From the NCBI GenBank assembly GCA_015657535.1, contig JADHZB010001621.1, forward strand, positions 1 through 11,977: 11,977 nucleotides of DNA, in the 5' to 3' direction. Positions within the stretch are counted from its first letter, which is position 1. Each line of letters opens with the position of its first letter. Below, piece after piece: positions 1 through 7,753 of this stretch. The notes beneath the pieces are model-generated. The model had not been told where the DNA came from and searched no databases. It saw only the letters and a list, made by a program, of their open reading frames with translations. Source of the stretch: Nephromyces sp. MM_2019. Its lineage: Eukaryota; Apicomplexa; Aconoidasida; Nephromycida. The position numbers and the translations under genes were made by a program.

Positions 1-96
1 AATACACAACACACACACACACAAATGTCTATGACATGAATACACAACACACACACACACAAATGTCTATGACATGAATACACAACACACACACAT
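1..96. repeat. 38-bp tandem repeat, about 2.5 copies
   Basis: Two identical 38-bp units (1-38 and 39-76) and a partial third (77-96) follow one another. Each unit has an AATACACAAC head, a CA run and an AAATGTCTATGACATG tail. The array starts at the window edge, so its true length is unknown. The rest of the stretch to about 260 is CA-rich low-complexity DNA in which I see no gene. Confidence 0.9.
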
Positions 97-305
97 ACAC
101 ACACACATACATATAACATACATCACGCACACAAGATAGACAAAAAAATACACATAATATAGAAATACGACATAAACACACTAATTACATACATCATACA
201 TAATACATACACCCATTAAAGCCTCCACCTTCAAAAAGTGATAAAACGTATGCTATGAGCTATTCAACTCTCGTACACACAACACAATTGAGACTAGGCC
301 TTAAC

Positions 306-481
306 CTGCTGTAAATTTTTTGCGAAGCATCTTTTCCAGCCTTCTCATGAGGAAACTTCCGAGCCTCACTGCTTCCTGACATAGTCGACACACCTTCGTC
401 TAAAGCTCCATTCGAGTTTTTCTCAATGTTTTCTATATTACTCTGGAATCCAGAGCTTGAAGCTGGAACAAGGGTTACGCC
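306..481 (-). CDS. Putative exon of an unrecognised minus-strand gene
   Basis: On the minus strand a 3' splice site (TTGTTGCTTTAG, ending at 482) opens a 58-codon frame with no stop. Codons are balanced and the sequence is not repetitive, unlike the CA/TG DNA on both sides. The peptide is rich in Ser, Asn, Glu and Lys, starts GVTLVPASSSGFQ and contains SEARKFPHEKAGKDAS. I recognise no domain. The exon can end at a CAG/GTTAAG donor after position 306 (phase 2), or read on to a TGA near 262 and be the last exon. The donor is not ideal, so the end is uncertain. Neighbouring introns would be TG-rich on the sense strand, as in the Kelch gene at the other end of the window. Confidence 0.4.
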
Positions 482-551
482 CTAAAGCAACAACACGCAC
501 ACAAAAGCCTCCTTAAAGCAAAAAGAAGGGCTTTCGCAAAAACACCAGCGA

Positions 552-562
552 GTGTACGTACA
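552..562. repeat. Inverted-repeat motif copy (GTGTACGTACA)
   Basis: Arms TGTA and TACA flank CG. The outer right arm is degenerate here (TACATTC in place of TACACCC). It is one of about eight copies of a consensus GGGTGTA-CN-TACACCC in the window. It lies between two putative minus-strand exons. Confidence 0.55.
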
Positions 563-892
563 TTCTAGCTAACACACAAGCAGATCCAACAAAATTGAAG
601 AAACTACGAGTAAAAGAGGTATTATGAAGTCAAAGTATACTGAACACATAAAAGCCAGCCATGAGACACGAACAAGCATAACAGAGAAGAATTGCATACA
701 CATACAAAGTCAAAGTTTAGAGAGGAATATACGCGCTAGATGAAGCAACGAAAAGTTGAAGCTTGTACCTGCACTTAAAGACGAGCACACATACACTCAC
801 GAAAAACAAACCAAACCTTCATCATGTCCATTCATACACAGAGATTGATATCTACATACCCATGAAAAACTTCAATGATACTATTTACATAA

Positions 893-894
<2 letters not shown>

Positions 895-932
<38 letters not shown>
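895..932. repeat. (AC)19 microsatellite
   Basis: Nineteen uninterrupted AC dinucleotides. Any ORF crossing it encodes only His/Thr or Cys/Val strings and is not credible as protein. Confidence 0.95.
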
Positions 933-933
<1 letters not shown>

Positions 934-987
934 ACAAACCCACATAAATCGCCACACATATCCATATACATACACTCACACACACCT

Positions 988-1039
988 AAATAGACCCACA
1001 CACACCGAAATAGACCCACACACACCGAAATAGACCCAC
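988..1039. repeat. 20-bp tandem repeat, about 2.5 copies
   Basis: The unit AAATAGACCCACACACACCG occurs at 988-1007 and 1008-1027, with a partial third copy after it. It is embedded in CA-rich DNA. Confidence 0.8.
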
Positions 1040-1145
1040 ATACATCCAGATAAACACACTCACACACAACCAATTACACACACACACCAACACACACCCA
1101 CACACAACCAAGAATAACGGCAGGCACACACTACAAACCCAACAC

Positions 1146-1281
1146 ATTTCATTAACGTATCAAAGCGAGAAACAAAAAGACCGCAAACCATAGCAGCATC
1201 TTCAGCAGATTTTAATCCCTGAGCTGCATTAGTGTGTGCTAGCACAGCGCCGTGTGCGGGGGGGGGCTCAAGAGTATCCAT
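1146..1281 (-). CDS. Putative exon of an unrecognised minus-strand gene
   Basis: A complex, non-repetitive island reads on the minus strand from an ATG at 1281 as MDTLEPPPAHGAVLAHT, then NAAQGLKSAEDAAMVCGLF and VSRFDTLMK, before it dissolves into TG-rich DNA. A CACGTTGAG 3' splice-like site sits directly before the ATG, so the Met may be internal. Donor choices are AAAT/GTGTTGG (used here, phase 1) or GATAC/GTTAAT. The frame passes through a run of nine C (nine G on the + strand at 1258-1266), where a one-base error would change the reading. I recognise no domain. It could belong to the same gene as the island at 306-481, but I could not link the phases. Confidence 0.35.
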
Positions 1282-1929
1282 CTCAACGTGCGTGAAAGTT
1301 GGTCAAATAGTAGGCAATTTCTTACTAAAACCTAGCCTGTAGGATAACACACACCCAGACAAACAAACTAGATATTTCACGGTATAGCTAATGATGAAGG
1401 AGAAAGGAGTTTAGAACATGGGAATTCCATGAACACACAAACAGCTAAACGAAAGAAAACACTATACATTGAAGCCTAGGAGCTATTACTCTTTATATAA
1501 CATGAAAAAAAATCAAGCTAGCATATTTTTCGCACACAAACACACATATTGCAATTGGAAATTCGCATACACAAACTGACACTAGGTGCTGTGCACGCAC
1601 AAAGCTACACTAGGCATTGCAAATATAACAAGCCACACTTGAAGCTGTACATACACCAAGCCACACAACATCACACACACATTAATAACACTAAGTAATA
1701 AACACTCGACCCATAGCATGCTAAACACAAACTTAATGCACCACTAGTCTCTTGCACACAACCTAGACGCAAACACATGCAGAAACCACGCAGATTCACA
1801 CACATACAAGTCACACATACGAAAGCAAACTCAATATGTATTGACGCCTGCACATACAGGAAGCATACTTCTACTTACACACACAAGGCAGATCCACATG
1901 CACCCACTGGCACACACGCACACAGATAT
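1282..1929. other. CA-rich stretch, no firm gene
   Basis: Low-complexity DNA, CA-rich on the + strand. On the minus strand there is a good 3' splice-like site (TTTTCTTTCGTTTAG) near 1455, and a possible 11-nt microexon at 1326-1336 between TATCCTACAG and GTAAGA. Neither is enough to call a gene. A copy of the inverted-repeat motif lies at 1646-1657. Confidence 0.4.
1646..1657. repeat. Inverted-repeat motif copy (TGTACATACACC)
   Basis: Arms TGTA and TACA around CA, with the CACC right flank kept. Same consensus as the copies at 11562-11577 and 10817-10834. Confidence 0.55.
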
Positions 1930-2140
1930 TCACATTTCAAAGCGCATTCATGATGTCTTCTTCATGGATGAAGCAGCGCAGACTAGTTCACCTCCTTATG
2001 CCTCATAGTTTATCCAAGAGACTTTGGCGAAAAAATGATGTACGGACACCCCAAGATGAATCACACACCAGAGACTTCGTCGACAAAGCTAGGGTAGTTG
2101 CTTGTATTACTCACTGGGCCTCACCGAAAAGCTAGAACCA
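1930..2140. other. Non-repetitive island, possibly coding; strand unclear
   Basis: This island stands out from the CA-rich flanks. On the + strand it is open for 61 codons from 1950 (MMSSSWMKQRRLVHLLMPH at the start) to a TAG at 2133-2135. On the minus strand a short piece, PVSNTSNYPSFVDEVS (about 2070-2119), ends at a TCTG/GTGTGTG donor of the TG-rich kind, and another reads FIHEEDIMNAL near 1950-1980. Only one strand can be right. The TG polarity of the flanks favours the minus strand. No domain is recognisable. A weak copy of the inverted-repeat motif is at 2039-2052. Confidence 0.3.
2039..2052. repeat. Degenerate inverted-repeat motif copy
   Basis: TGTACGGACACCCC keeps the left TGTA, the CG centre and the ACACCCC right arm, with one mismatch (G for T) in the right arm. 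Confidence 0.35.
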
Positions 2141-2700
2141 TGAAAAACGGCAGAAACATAAGCACACACAACAGCAGACATATGTACACACTAGAACATA
2201 CAATAGAAATTCGCAAGTGTTACACCCGCCTTGAAAGCTCAAAATGCACACATAATGCACAACTCACATTAAAGCACACAAGCCACATAAACACGCCAGA
2301 AAAAGGGATTAAACAAAACCATACATAACAGCCCACCGCAAAAAAACAGTAGATGGGTATAAAGCATGAAAAACTCATGGCACACACAACACAGTAAACG
2401 CAGACCACAAAAGAAACAACACAAAACAACACAACAACATTTAAATACACACATCACACATCATACACACCACGTCAATAACGCACATCACACACGCCAC
2501 ACACCCAGCACACACCAACACGCCCCAACATACACCAACACGCACCAACCCACACCAACGCGCAAGGCATGCACCACACACCAACACATACACACCTATA
2601 TTTCAGCATAAAAGAGCGGCGTACTAACCATATAAACCCCAAATTGGAGAAAACAAGTACAAGAGGTACAAGAAAATACTTTAGAAGCAGCAAAAATCGA
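2141..2700. other. CA-rich stretch; imperfect CACACCAACACGC repeats
   Basis: Strongly CA-rich on the + strand. Between about 2490 and 2590 a loose repeat of CACACCAACACGC-like units runs on. ORFs here encode only Thr/His/Asn or Cys/Val strings. No gene seen. Confidence 0.6.
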
Positions 2701-2750
2701 GGCCCAAAGGCATAAAAACTTCAGAGTCGTGACTTTCAACTCTTTCATAC

Positions 2751-3123
2751 GACATCAACAGCGCCAAGGTGCAAAAACAATCCAAAAACATTGTGTGTGT
2801 GATTCGATTCACTTGCACCATCACGTCTTCGCGGGCAACTTCGTTTACACATCACCTTGAAGTCCCTGCAGAAAAGCGCACATGGCGAAAATTAGAGTTT
2901 AAGGAGAAATCCTGGCTTCTATCTCGCTACTATGGGTGTACATACATCGTCTTTGAAGATGATTTCGGAGCAAAAACGCTGTCTATATAGACAAACTGAT
3001 TCTGCGTGTGAAAATGCCTGCTTTTAATGATCGTACACAAGTGAAAAGCATTTGTAAAACTGGAGAAAAGCGCTAAGCCTTGTGCCGGATATGAGCCAAA
3101 AAAAGGCTTGCTTGCATGGTTGC
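2751..3123 (-). CDS. Putative two-exon fragment of an unrecognised minus-strand gene
   Basis: Exon a is 2946-3123 and exon b 2751-2865, minus strand. They are separated by an 80-nt intron with a GTATGT donor, a CTAAT branch-like site and a GCTTTTCTGCAG acceptor. Exon a starts after TTTCACGTCAG and is open for 58 codons (NHASKPFFGSYPAQGLALF near its start, SVFAPKSSSKT at its end), ending in phase 2. Exon b resumes in the matching phase: the junction codon is ATG, then DFKVMCKRSCPRRRDGASES. It runs about 38 codons to a GTATGA donor, or to the TGA at 2745-2747. The product is basic and Ser/Phe-rich, with no domain I recognise. The + strand also has a 73-codon ORF across 2769-2990, but that one lacks splice support. 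The intron carries a copy of the inverted-repeat motif at its donor. Confidence 0.4.
2934..2948. repeat. Inverted-repeat motif copy overlapping a predicted donor site
   Basis: GGGTGTACATACATC: full left arm GGGTGTA, centre CA, right arm TACATC. Read on the minus strand it supplies the GTATGTACACCC start of the 80-nt intron described above. Confidence 0.6.
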
Positions 3124-3480
3124 CTGACGTGAAACCCACACACAAAGAGTTTCAGGAGAAGCACACACAAGAGCTACACAAACACAACAGCACACAAACA
3201 CGAGTTGCATCAAAGCACACGCACAACAGTTTATAAATATGTGACACAAGAATTACAAAACCATGTATCCACGACATATGTGTTTCCAAAAACGGCAAAA
3301 TGATAGCCTCACATACATTATAGTCTTGTAAAAGGGAGGCAATGACGTGTGTTCACATCTCCATATGTCTACATATCGCTTTGCATAGATATCTCTACAG
3401 ATACGCATCTCCACACATCTGTATAGCTCTCTATCCATCCCGTTAAACTTCTCCAACTCCCAGTATCTACCCTTCTCTCC
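3124..3480 (-). other. Mixed stretch; one possible minus-strand exon
   Basis: CA-rich to about 3240, then more complex. On the minus strand, 3317-about 3480 is open (GMDRELYRCVEMRICRDIY, then a Lys/Arg/Tyr/Trp-containing stretch) and ends at a good ATAAT/GTATGTG donor (phase 2). Its upstream limit is lost in the decamer satellite. The phase does not fit the next exon at 3123, so I do not join them. Confidence 0.25.
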
Positions 3481-3640
3481 ACCCCCCTCCACTCCACTCC
3501 TCTCCACCCCTCTCCACTCCTCTCCACTCCTCTCCACTCCTCTCCACCCCTCTCCACCCCTCTCCATCCCTCTCCATCCCTCTCCATCCCTCTCCACCCC
3601 TCTCCATCCCTCTCCACCCCTCTCCACCCCTCTCCACCCC
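3481..3640. repeat. Decamer satellite (TCTCCAYCCC)n
   Basis: Fourteen contiguous 10-bp units run exactly in register from 3501 to 3640. Each is TCTCCA followed by CCCC, CTCC or TCCC. Degenerate CT/CC-rich sequence flanks it at about 3471-3500 and 3641-3690. The strand is almost purely pyrimidine. Minus-strand ORFs across it give Glu/Arg/Gly/Trp strings in every frame and are products of the repeat. Confidence 0.9.
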
Positions 3641-3690
3641 CCTTAACCTCTCTCCACTGCTATCCACTCTCTCCACCTCTCTCCACCCCC

Positions 3691-4300
3691 CCCCAACTTC
3701 CCGAGGAGCGCACCTACTACATCTACGAAATAGAGCACATTCCGAATGGCACACAAGCTAAACCACAACACACTGGCATAAGGGAAGTGATTCAATAAAC
3801 ACGCCAGTCAAAAGATAAAAACCTCAATAGAAGCACTCCTAATTGAGTGTACCTACACCCGAAAACCCATCTACATGAAGGAGCTAAACGACTGATGCTC
3901 CACAGTTTGCTTTTGCAAAAAAAGCTACTGCATACTCGAAAACACACAGATAACACATAAAGTTCACCATTCTTTTATGGGTGGTAGAAGCGAATGCTTC
4001 TCTTCCAAAATATAGCGCGAGTCTATAAAGCGTGTAAAGAAGAGCTTCTCAAATTTGCGTGCAAAAAAAATTGAGAAGAGGGAGTAACTATTTTTGTATA
4101 CACGAAAAAGAGATACATTGAGAATCTCCGTATTTGCAATACATATCCCCCCCATACACACACACACACACACGCGGCTGACGCTGGTGTGAGCGTCACA
4201 GCTAGGCGATGTTTGACGGGGCACCCCAACAGAGCAACACACATCCTAAAGTCAACGAAATATACTTTAAAGAGGAGGACCACGCCAAATTGCGCTCGGA
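3691..4300. other. Mixed stretch without a firm gene
   Basis: Non-repetitive but not clearly coding. On the minus strand a small island at about 4170-4245 starts after GTTGACTTTAG, reads MCVALLGCPVKHRLAVTLTP and ends at a GCCGC/GTGTGTG donor. Another open stretch (KLWSISRLAPSC) lies near 3870-3920. A short (CA) run is at about 4155-4173. A clean minus-strand donor, CCCCAG/GTAAGT, lies near 4330. I cannot assemble these into a gene. Confidence 0.3.
3845..3860. repeat. Inverted-repeat motif copy (GAGTGTACCTACACCC)
   Basis: Arms GTGTA and TACAC flank CC, with the CCC right flank kept. It matches the consensus at nearly every position. Confidence 0.65.
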
Positions 4301-5131
4301 ACACACATGCGTGTGTGTGCGCGTGGGCTACTTACCTGGGGAAGCCGCTTGTAGGCAATTTTTAGAGGCGGGTTTATAGGGTGGGCGTACGGTTGGTTGG
4401 GAGTTTATCTCGTGGGGAGTGTGGGTGCGTGTGTGTTGGGGCTGGGTTGGTGTGTGTGCGTGTTTGGGTCACTTGGTGGGTGTGTATGATTGTGGGTGCG
4501 AACGAGTGAGTCAGTGTTTTGATGAGTGTGTGTGGGTGGAGGGCTGGGTGTTTTCGTTTGTGTGTGTGAGTGGATGGGTGTTTTCGTTTGTGTGTGAGTG
4601 GATGGGTGTTTTCGTTTGTGTGTGTGAGTGGATGGGTGTTTTTTTCGTTTGTGTGTGTGAGTGGATGGGTGTTTGGGATGAGCATTGGTGTGTTTCGGTG
4701 TGCACGTTGTCGCGTTTATATTCGCGTTGTTACTTGTGTGTGTTGCTATCAACATTAGTTTCTGCGTGTACTGGTATAAGCGTTGCCCCGTGTGCCTGTA
4801 CATGTGTGTATATGTGTGCACATGTTATGTGTGTTGCTATATATTTTTGCACCGCCTTGGAGCTGATTGGTGTGTGTGCATCTTATTGTGTGTGCATCTT
4901 GTTTATGCTTTGCTCATTAGTTTTGGTATCCATTGAAGCATTTCTTACTCTTTATTTTCTCTAGCACATATCTATAGCCTTGTGTAATAAATTTCACTCC
5001 TGGTAGTTTATAAGACATACACACAAACACATTCACCAACACGCATATCAATACTATAGCTTCATTGCGACCCAATCCATGATGTATACTTTTCACACAC
5101 ATTTCAAGCTTAGAGAACCTAAAGCTGCTGA
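4301..5131. other. TG-rich stretch, no firm gene
   Basis: From about 4300 to 4950 the + strand is TG-rich, the opposite polarity to 1-4200. It thus resembles intron or flank of a plus-strand transcript. A 546-bp ORF (4419-4964) reads Cys/Val/Trp/Gly strings and is driven by the repeat. A plus-strand 3' splice-like site (TTTATTTTCTCTAG) lies near 4963, but the sequence after it closes quickly in all frames. An AATAAA occurs near 4986. Confidence 0.5.
4556..4674. repeat. 28-33 bp tandem repeat, four copies
   Basis: Units at 4556-4585, 4586-4613, 4614-4646 and 4647-4674. Each has GTTTGTGTGTG, then GAGTGGATGGGTGTTT and a T run ending in C. The length differences come from the TG run and the T run, as expected from replication slippage. 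Confidence 0.85.
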
Positions 5132-5542
5132 ATGAAAAGGTTTTCTGCAGAGCTCAGCTTCAAAGATTATGATGATGCTTTTAAACGCGAAAGCGCCTTT
5201 TCACACACTAATTCTCACTGGGAGCAAAATGAAACCAAAGGTTTACAAAGATGCAGTTTTTCGTTGATTTCTTCTAAAATTGAAGGTGGAAACGACGGCA
5301 AAGAGAAGAAAAAGACGATTTTTCTCGGAAATTTTATCTTTTCTGCAAGAAAATGTGTGTTTTGGGGGATTTCTGTGCAGAACATTGGCGGTATTTCGCA
5401 GACAAATTTTTTTTTACTTTTTCAACGGATATTTTACAATTTGTGCCGGAAAATTTTTTTTTCTCTTCAAGAGGAAGGAAAACGGTGCAGTCACTGGAAA
5501 AACCTCACCGAAAATGAAGGTAGTTCAGCGTATTTGCATTAA
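5132..5542 (+). CDS. Weak hypothetical ORF, 136 codons
   Basis: An ATG directly after a TGA opens 136 codons to a TAA. The first 60 or so residues look protein-like (MKRFSAELSFKDYDDAFK at the start, then Ser/Asn/Lys-rich). The second half is Phe/Ile/Lys-rich and follows the local AT-rich, T-run sequence; another frame across the same DNA is also open for 92 codons. There is no domain, no signal peptide and no splice support. It could be chance in AT-rich DNA between genes, or a first exon whose true end lies before about 5340. Downstream, 5591-5788 is open for 65 codons on the same strand with the same weaknesses. Confidence 0.2.
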   Translation: MKRFSAELSFKDYDDAFKRESAFSHTNSHWEQNETKGLQRCSFSLISSKIEGGNDGKEKKKTIFLGNFIFSARKCVFWGISVQNIGGISQTNFFLLFQRIFYNLCRKIFFSLQEEGKRCSHWKNLTENEGSSAYLH

Positions 5543-5793
5543 AAAAGAGGTATTTTAGAGCAAATTGAGATTTTTCAGAGAGCGTAAGCGATGAGAAATC
5601 TTATTCTCTGGTGTTTGGAGAAGAAAAATCCTCATTCTCTCAAATTTTCCCAAGTTTCAGAGTTTTTTCACAAGCAGAAAATTCCCAAAGCAGAAATCTT
5701 CAAACCAGCACTACTTCCTCATCTTTTTCCTTTGTTTTTTCAAAATTCCCAATACATTGACGAATTCGATTCCGAAATTTGTTCATGAAGCAG
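5543..5793. other. AT-rich spacer, 3' side of the minus-strand gene
   Basis: The stop codon of the minus-strand gene at 5794 borders this stretch, so it should hold that gene's 3' untranslated region. A 65-codon + strand ORF (5591-5788) and a shorter minus-strand open stretch overlap here. Neither is convincing. Confidence 0.4.
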
Positions 5794-7378
5794 TTAAATC
5801 GTGAAGTATTTTTTGGCTTTTTTTTCAAATAATTTTTTCCGAAAATGTGTGTTAATCCGAGGCTTCACAGTTGAAGCTTTCCATATGTATAATCTCTTTT
5901 TTCTACCCGTATTTCTCACCATATACTTGAAAAAAAACCGAGGAAATCTCAGAGAATAAAAAGATTCTTCAAACACCTCTATTGGCAAGCTCGTCTTCTC
6001 TCTAGCACTAGCATTGGTGGCATCAACATACAAAAGATGATAATCTGTCGGAATTTCGTAGAAAAAAAACCTCTTAATTGCTGCCAAGAAACCGCAAAAA
6101 AAAATTTTTTCCTGAAATTTCGGTCTATATCATTGCCCTCAATTCATCACGAAAATTCGAGAGAATCGCACCATGCTGAATAGGCGTAGTTCTAGGTGCA
6201 AGACTGTATACGAGAGGCTAAAAAACATACTTCTAACGCAAAAAATGCATCCAAATGCAAGAAATTCGCGGTTCGAAATGCTCTAAGCATCGCAAGGATA
6301 AAGTGGTTTTTGGTGAGTCCATGAGCTAAAGCGATTTCGATGCAAAGAAACTTTTAGCTTGGCCAAAAATATACAGAATATCTCGCTTCTGCTGGAAGAA
6401 AGCTTCTCCCTGTATAACAATATCTCCACCTTCTGCCAAAAAAATGTCTCCCCCTCTATAAAAACATCTCCACCTTCTGCTAAAAAAAAAATCTTCCCCC
6501 TTCTTTCCCGAAAGTCCCCCCCGTTTCTGCAATACTCCCCCCCATATACAAAATCCTCCCCCTTACTCCGGACGCCCTCGCCCCTATCCAAACCACAATT
6601 TTCCCACTCCCTGGCCACAAAGTATTGCACCCCGAAAAATACCGAAATCCTCCTTGAAGACCCACATATCCACGTCATCTCAATATATTTAAAGCTCCCT
6701 CTTTTACAATCTGCTTCTTCTTTTGTTTTTCTTTGCGAATTTCTTTCAGTAAAATGTATACGAAATGAAGGTTCTTTCTGCGTTCTCAGTGTAACTCCAT
6801 ATCGAGTAGTGAGGTATGCCTAGCTTTCCCTCCTCAGCTAGCCATTAGCTTCACCCGGTAGATTCAATCAGAGATAGAAAATCTTCCCATCTAAAACCAT
6901 TTTTATGAGGAAAAAACCTCTTAAAAACCCCGAACAAAAACTCCTCAAATACGCTACTGAAGAAGAAATGATGATAAGCACCCAAAAAAGGTTAAAAGAT
7001 GATATTTCCCACTAAAAATCGCTGCTTTCTATGCAAAAGTGGAGGATTTTGCTCGTCTCTTCTTGTATGAGGTCAAAGGTAGAATTTGGCCAAGAATCTC
7101 ATGAAAAGCTCTTCTTCTTGAAGCGACGAGCTGTTTTTGCTCGAAGAAGGCTGAAAGTTTGATATTTCCTTGGTGGAGCAGGAATATTTTGTGAAGAAGA
7201 GGAGATTTGGCCAACTTTCTCGCCCAATTTACCTTGAATGTAAAAATTGGATGTTTTTGCAAAACTTAATGCTTTTCAACTGAAACAATGTGTAGAACGC
7301 ACGGCAATAATTGCTTCTTCTAGTGTTGAGTGAAAATTTTTGTAGGAAAAAGAGCATTTTTCGCAGTATCTTTGCCAT
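5794..7378 (-). CDS. Unrecognised spliced gene, helical basic protein (about 247 aa)
   Basis: Five minus-strand exons join in frame: 7233-7378, 6855-6956, 6708-6777, 6212-6350 and 5794-6080 (744 nt, 247 residues plus TAA). Introns start GTAAAT, GTGAAG, GTAAAA and GTATAC, and end CTTCTTCAG, GAACGCAG, CTAAAAG and TTCTTGGCAG. Exon phases (2, 2, 0, 1) agree throughout. The protein starts MAKILRKMLFFLQKF and has amphipathic stretches such as SVFEEFLFGVFKRFF and IALAHGLTKNHFILAMLRAF. A Lys/Arg/Phe-rich C-terminus ends KKLFEKKAKKYFTI. It has no clear transmembrane segment. I recognise no family. The run of short helices with a basic tail faintly recalls organellar RNA-binding helical-repeat proteins, but no signature is visible. 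The start is uncertain: the frame is open back to 7456, where a weak AG occurs, and a further exon may lie at 7670-7753. Exons 3 and 4 are the least sure; exon 3 would otherwise read on to a TGA at 6675-6677, giving 116 aa. Confidence 0.5.
6386..6510. repeat. 44-bp imperfect tandem repeat, about 2.8 copies
   Basis: Units at 6386-6429 and 6430-6473 plus a partial third from 6474. Each starts CTTCTGC on the + strand and ends ATCTCCAC. The array sits in the predicted third intron of the minus-strand gene. On the minus strand each unit carries a 3'-splice-like T-run plus GCAG. Beyond it, to about 6620, the + strand stays pyrimidine-rich (C and T runs). Confidence 0.75.
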
Positions 7379-7669
7379 GTTTGAAATGATGTTTTTCTCT
7401 GCTTCATTTCTCGAACTTGGAAGATATAAATCTTTGTAGGAATGATGATGGTGAAGCTAAGCTCTTGATATATTGTATTGCAAAGGGGTTAATTGCTGCT
7501 TCATTTCGCTAGTGTGTGTGTGAATTGGTGTGTGTACACATGATGTATAACTCTTTGTGTGTCACGAAAGTGCATGTATATGACGTATATGTTGTGTAAT
7601 GCTACTGCTTCTTATATTCCAAATAAAAGGAATGCTTTTATTGTGTGTGTGAGTCAGTTGCCTTCCCAC

Positions 7670-7753
7670 TCTGATTGAAGAATAGGTATTTCTTCGTATT
7701 GTTTGTTGGCTCAGCGAGAGGCTCCTTCGTCGGCTGCAATTTTTGCGAGTCAT
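7670..7753 (-). CDS. Possible first coding exon of the minus-strand gene
   Basis: An ATG at 7753 follows an in-frame TAA two codons upstream and opens 28 codons (MTRKNCSRRRSLSLSQQT at the start) to a weak AGA/GTGGGA donor in phase 0. That phase fits an acceptor at 7457 (GAGCTTAG) that opens the frame into the 7233 exon. The peptide is rich in Arg and Ser and has no acidic residue, as mitochondrial presequences do. Against it, the donor is poor and the would-be intron is CA-rich, not TG-rich, on the sense strand. If rejected, translation starts at 7378. Confidence 0.25.

Larger units (their letters stand above)
482..1145. other. CA-rich stretch without a firm gene; probable minus-strand intron sequence
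   Basis: Mostly low-complexity CA-rich DNA. A possible tiny minus-strand exon lies at 733-768, with acceptor TTTAAGTGCAG and a GTATAT donor. It is open in two frames and cannot be confirmed. The stretch holds one copy of the inverted-repeat motif at 552-562, a (AC)19 run and a 20-bp tandem repeat, listed separately. Confidence 0.5.

Noticed and set aside
1..96. Possible CRISPR-like or telomeric array
   Set aside because: The 38-bp units follow one another directly with no distinct spacers, and the unit is not a telomere repeat. It is an ordinary minisatellite.
763..993. 76-codon plus-strand ORF with a His/Thr run
   Set aside because: It runs through the (AC)19 microsatellite and has no splice or domain support.
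2769..2990. 73-codon plus-strand ORF
   Set aside because: The minus strand over the same DNA offers two exons with a well-formed intron in phase, and the TG/CA polarity of the flanks favours the minus strand. Not excluded outright.
3253..3754. Three overlapping minus-strand ORFs of 82-124 codons rich in Glu, Arg, Gly and Trp
   Set aside because: Three frames give the same kind of peptide because the 10-bp satellite rotates through all of them. Only the part below about 3480 could be coding.
4374..4821. Minus-strand Thr/His/Pro-rich ORFs opposite the TG-rich repeat
   Set aside because: They are the antisense of the 28-33 bp tandem repeat and carry no non-repetitive protein sequence.
4419..4964. 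181-codon plus-strand ORF
   Set aside because: It is made of Cys/Val/Trp/Gly strings from TG-rich tandem repeats, and other frames and the opposite strand are open over the same DNA. This is expected of dinucleotide repeats lacking stop codons.
6283..6678. 131-codon minus-strand ORF starting MTWICGSSRR
   Set aside because: It crosses the 44-bp repeat in a frame different from the exon at 6212-6350 and gives Gly/Glu/Phe strings. I treat it as intron read-through.
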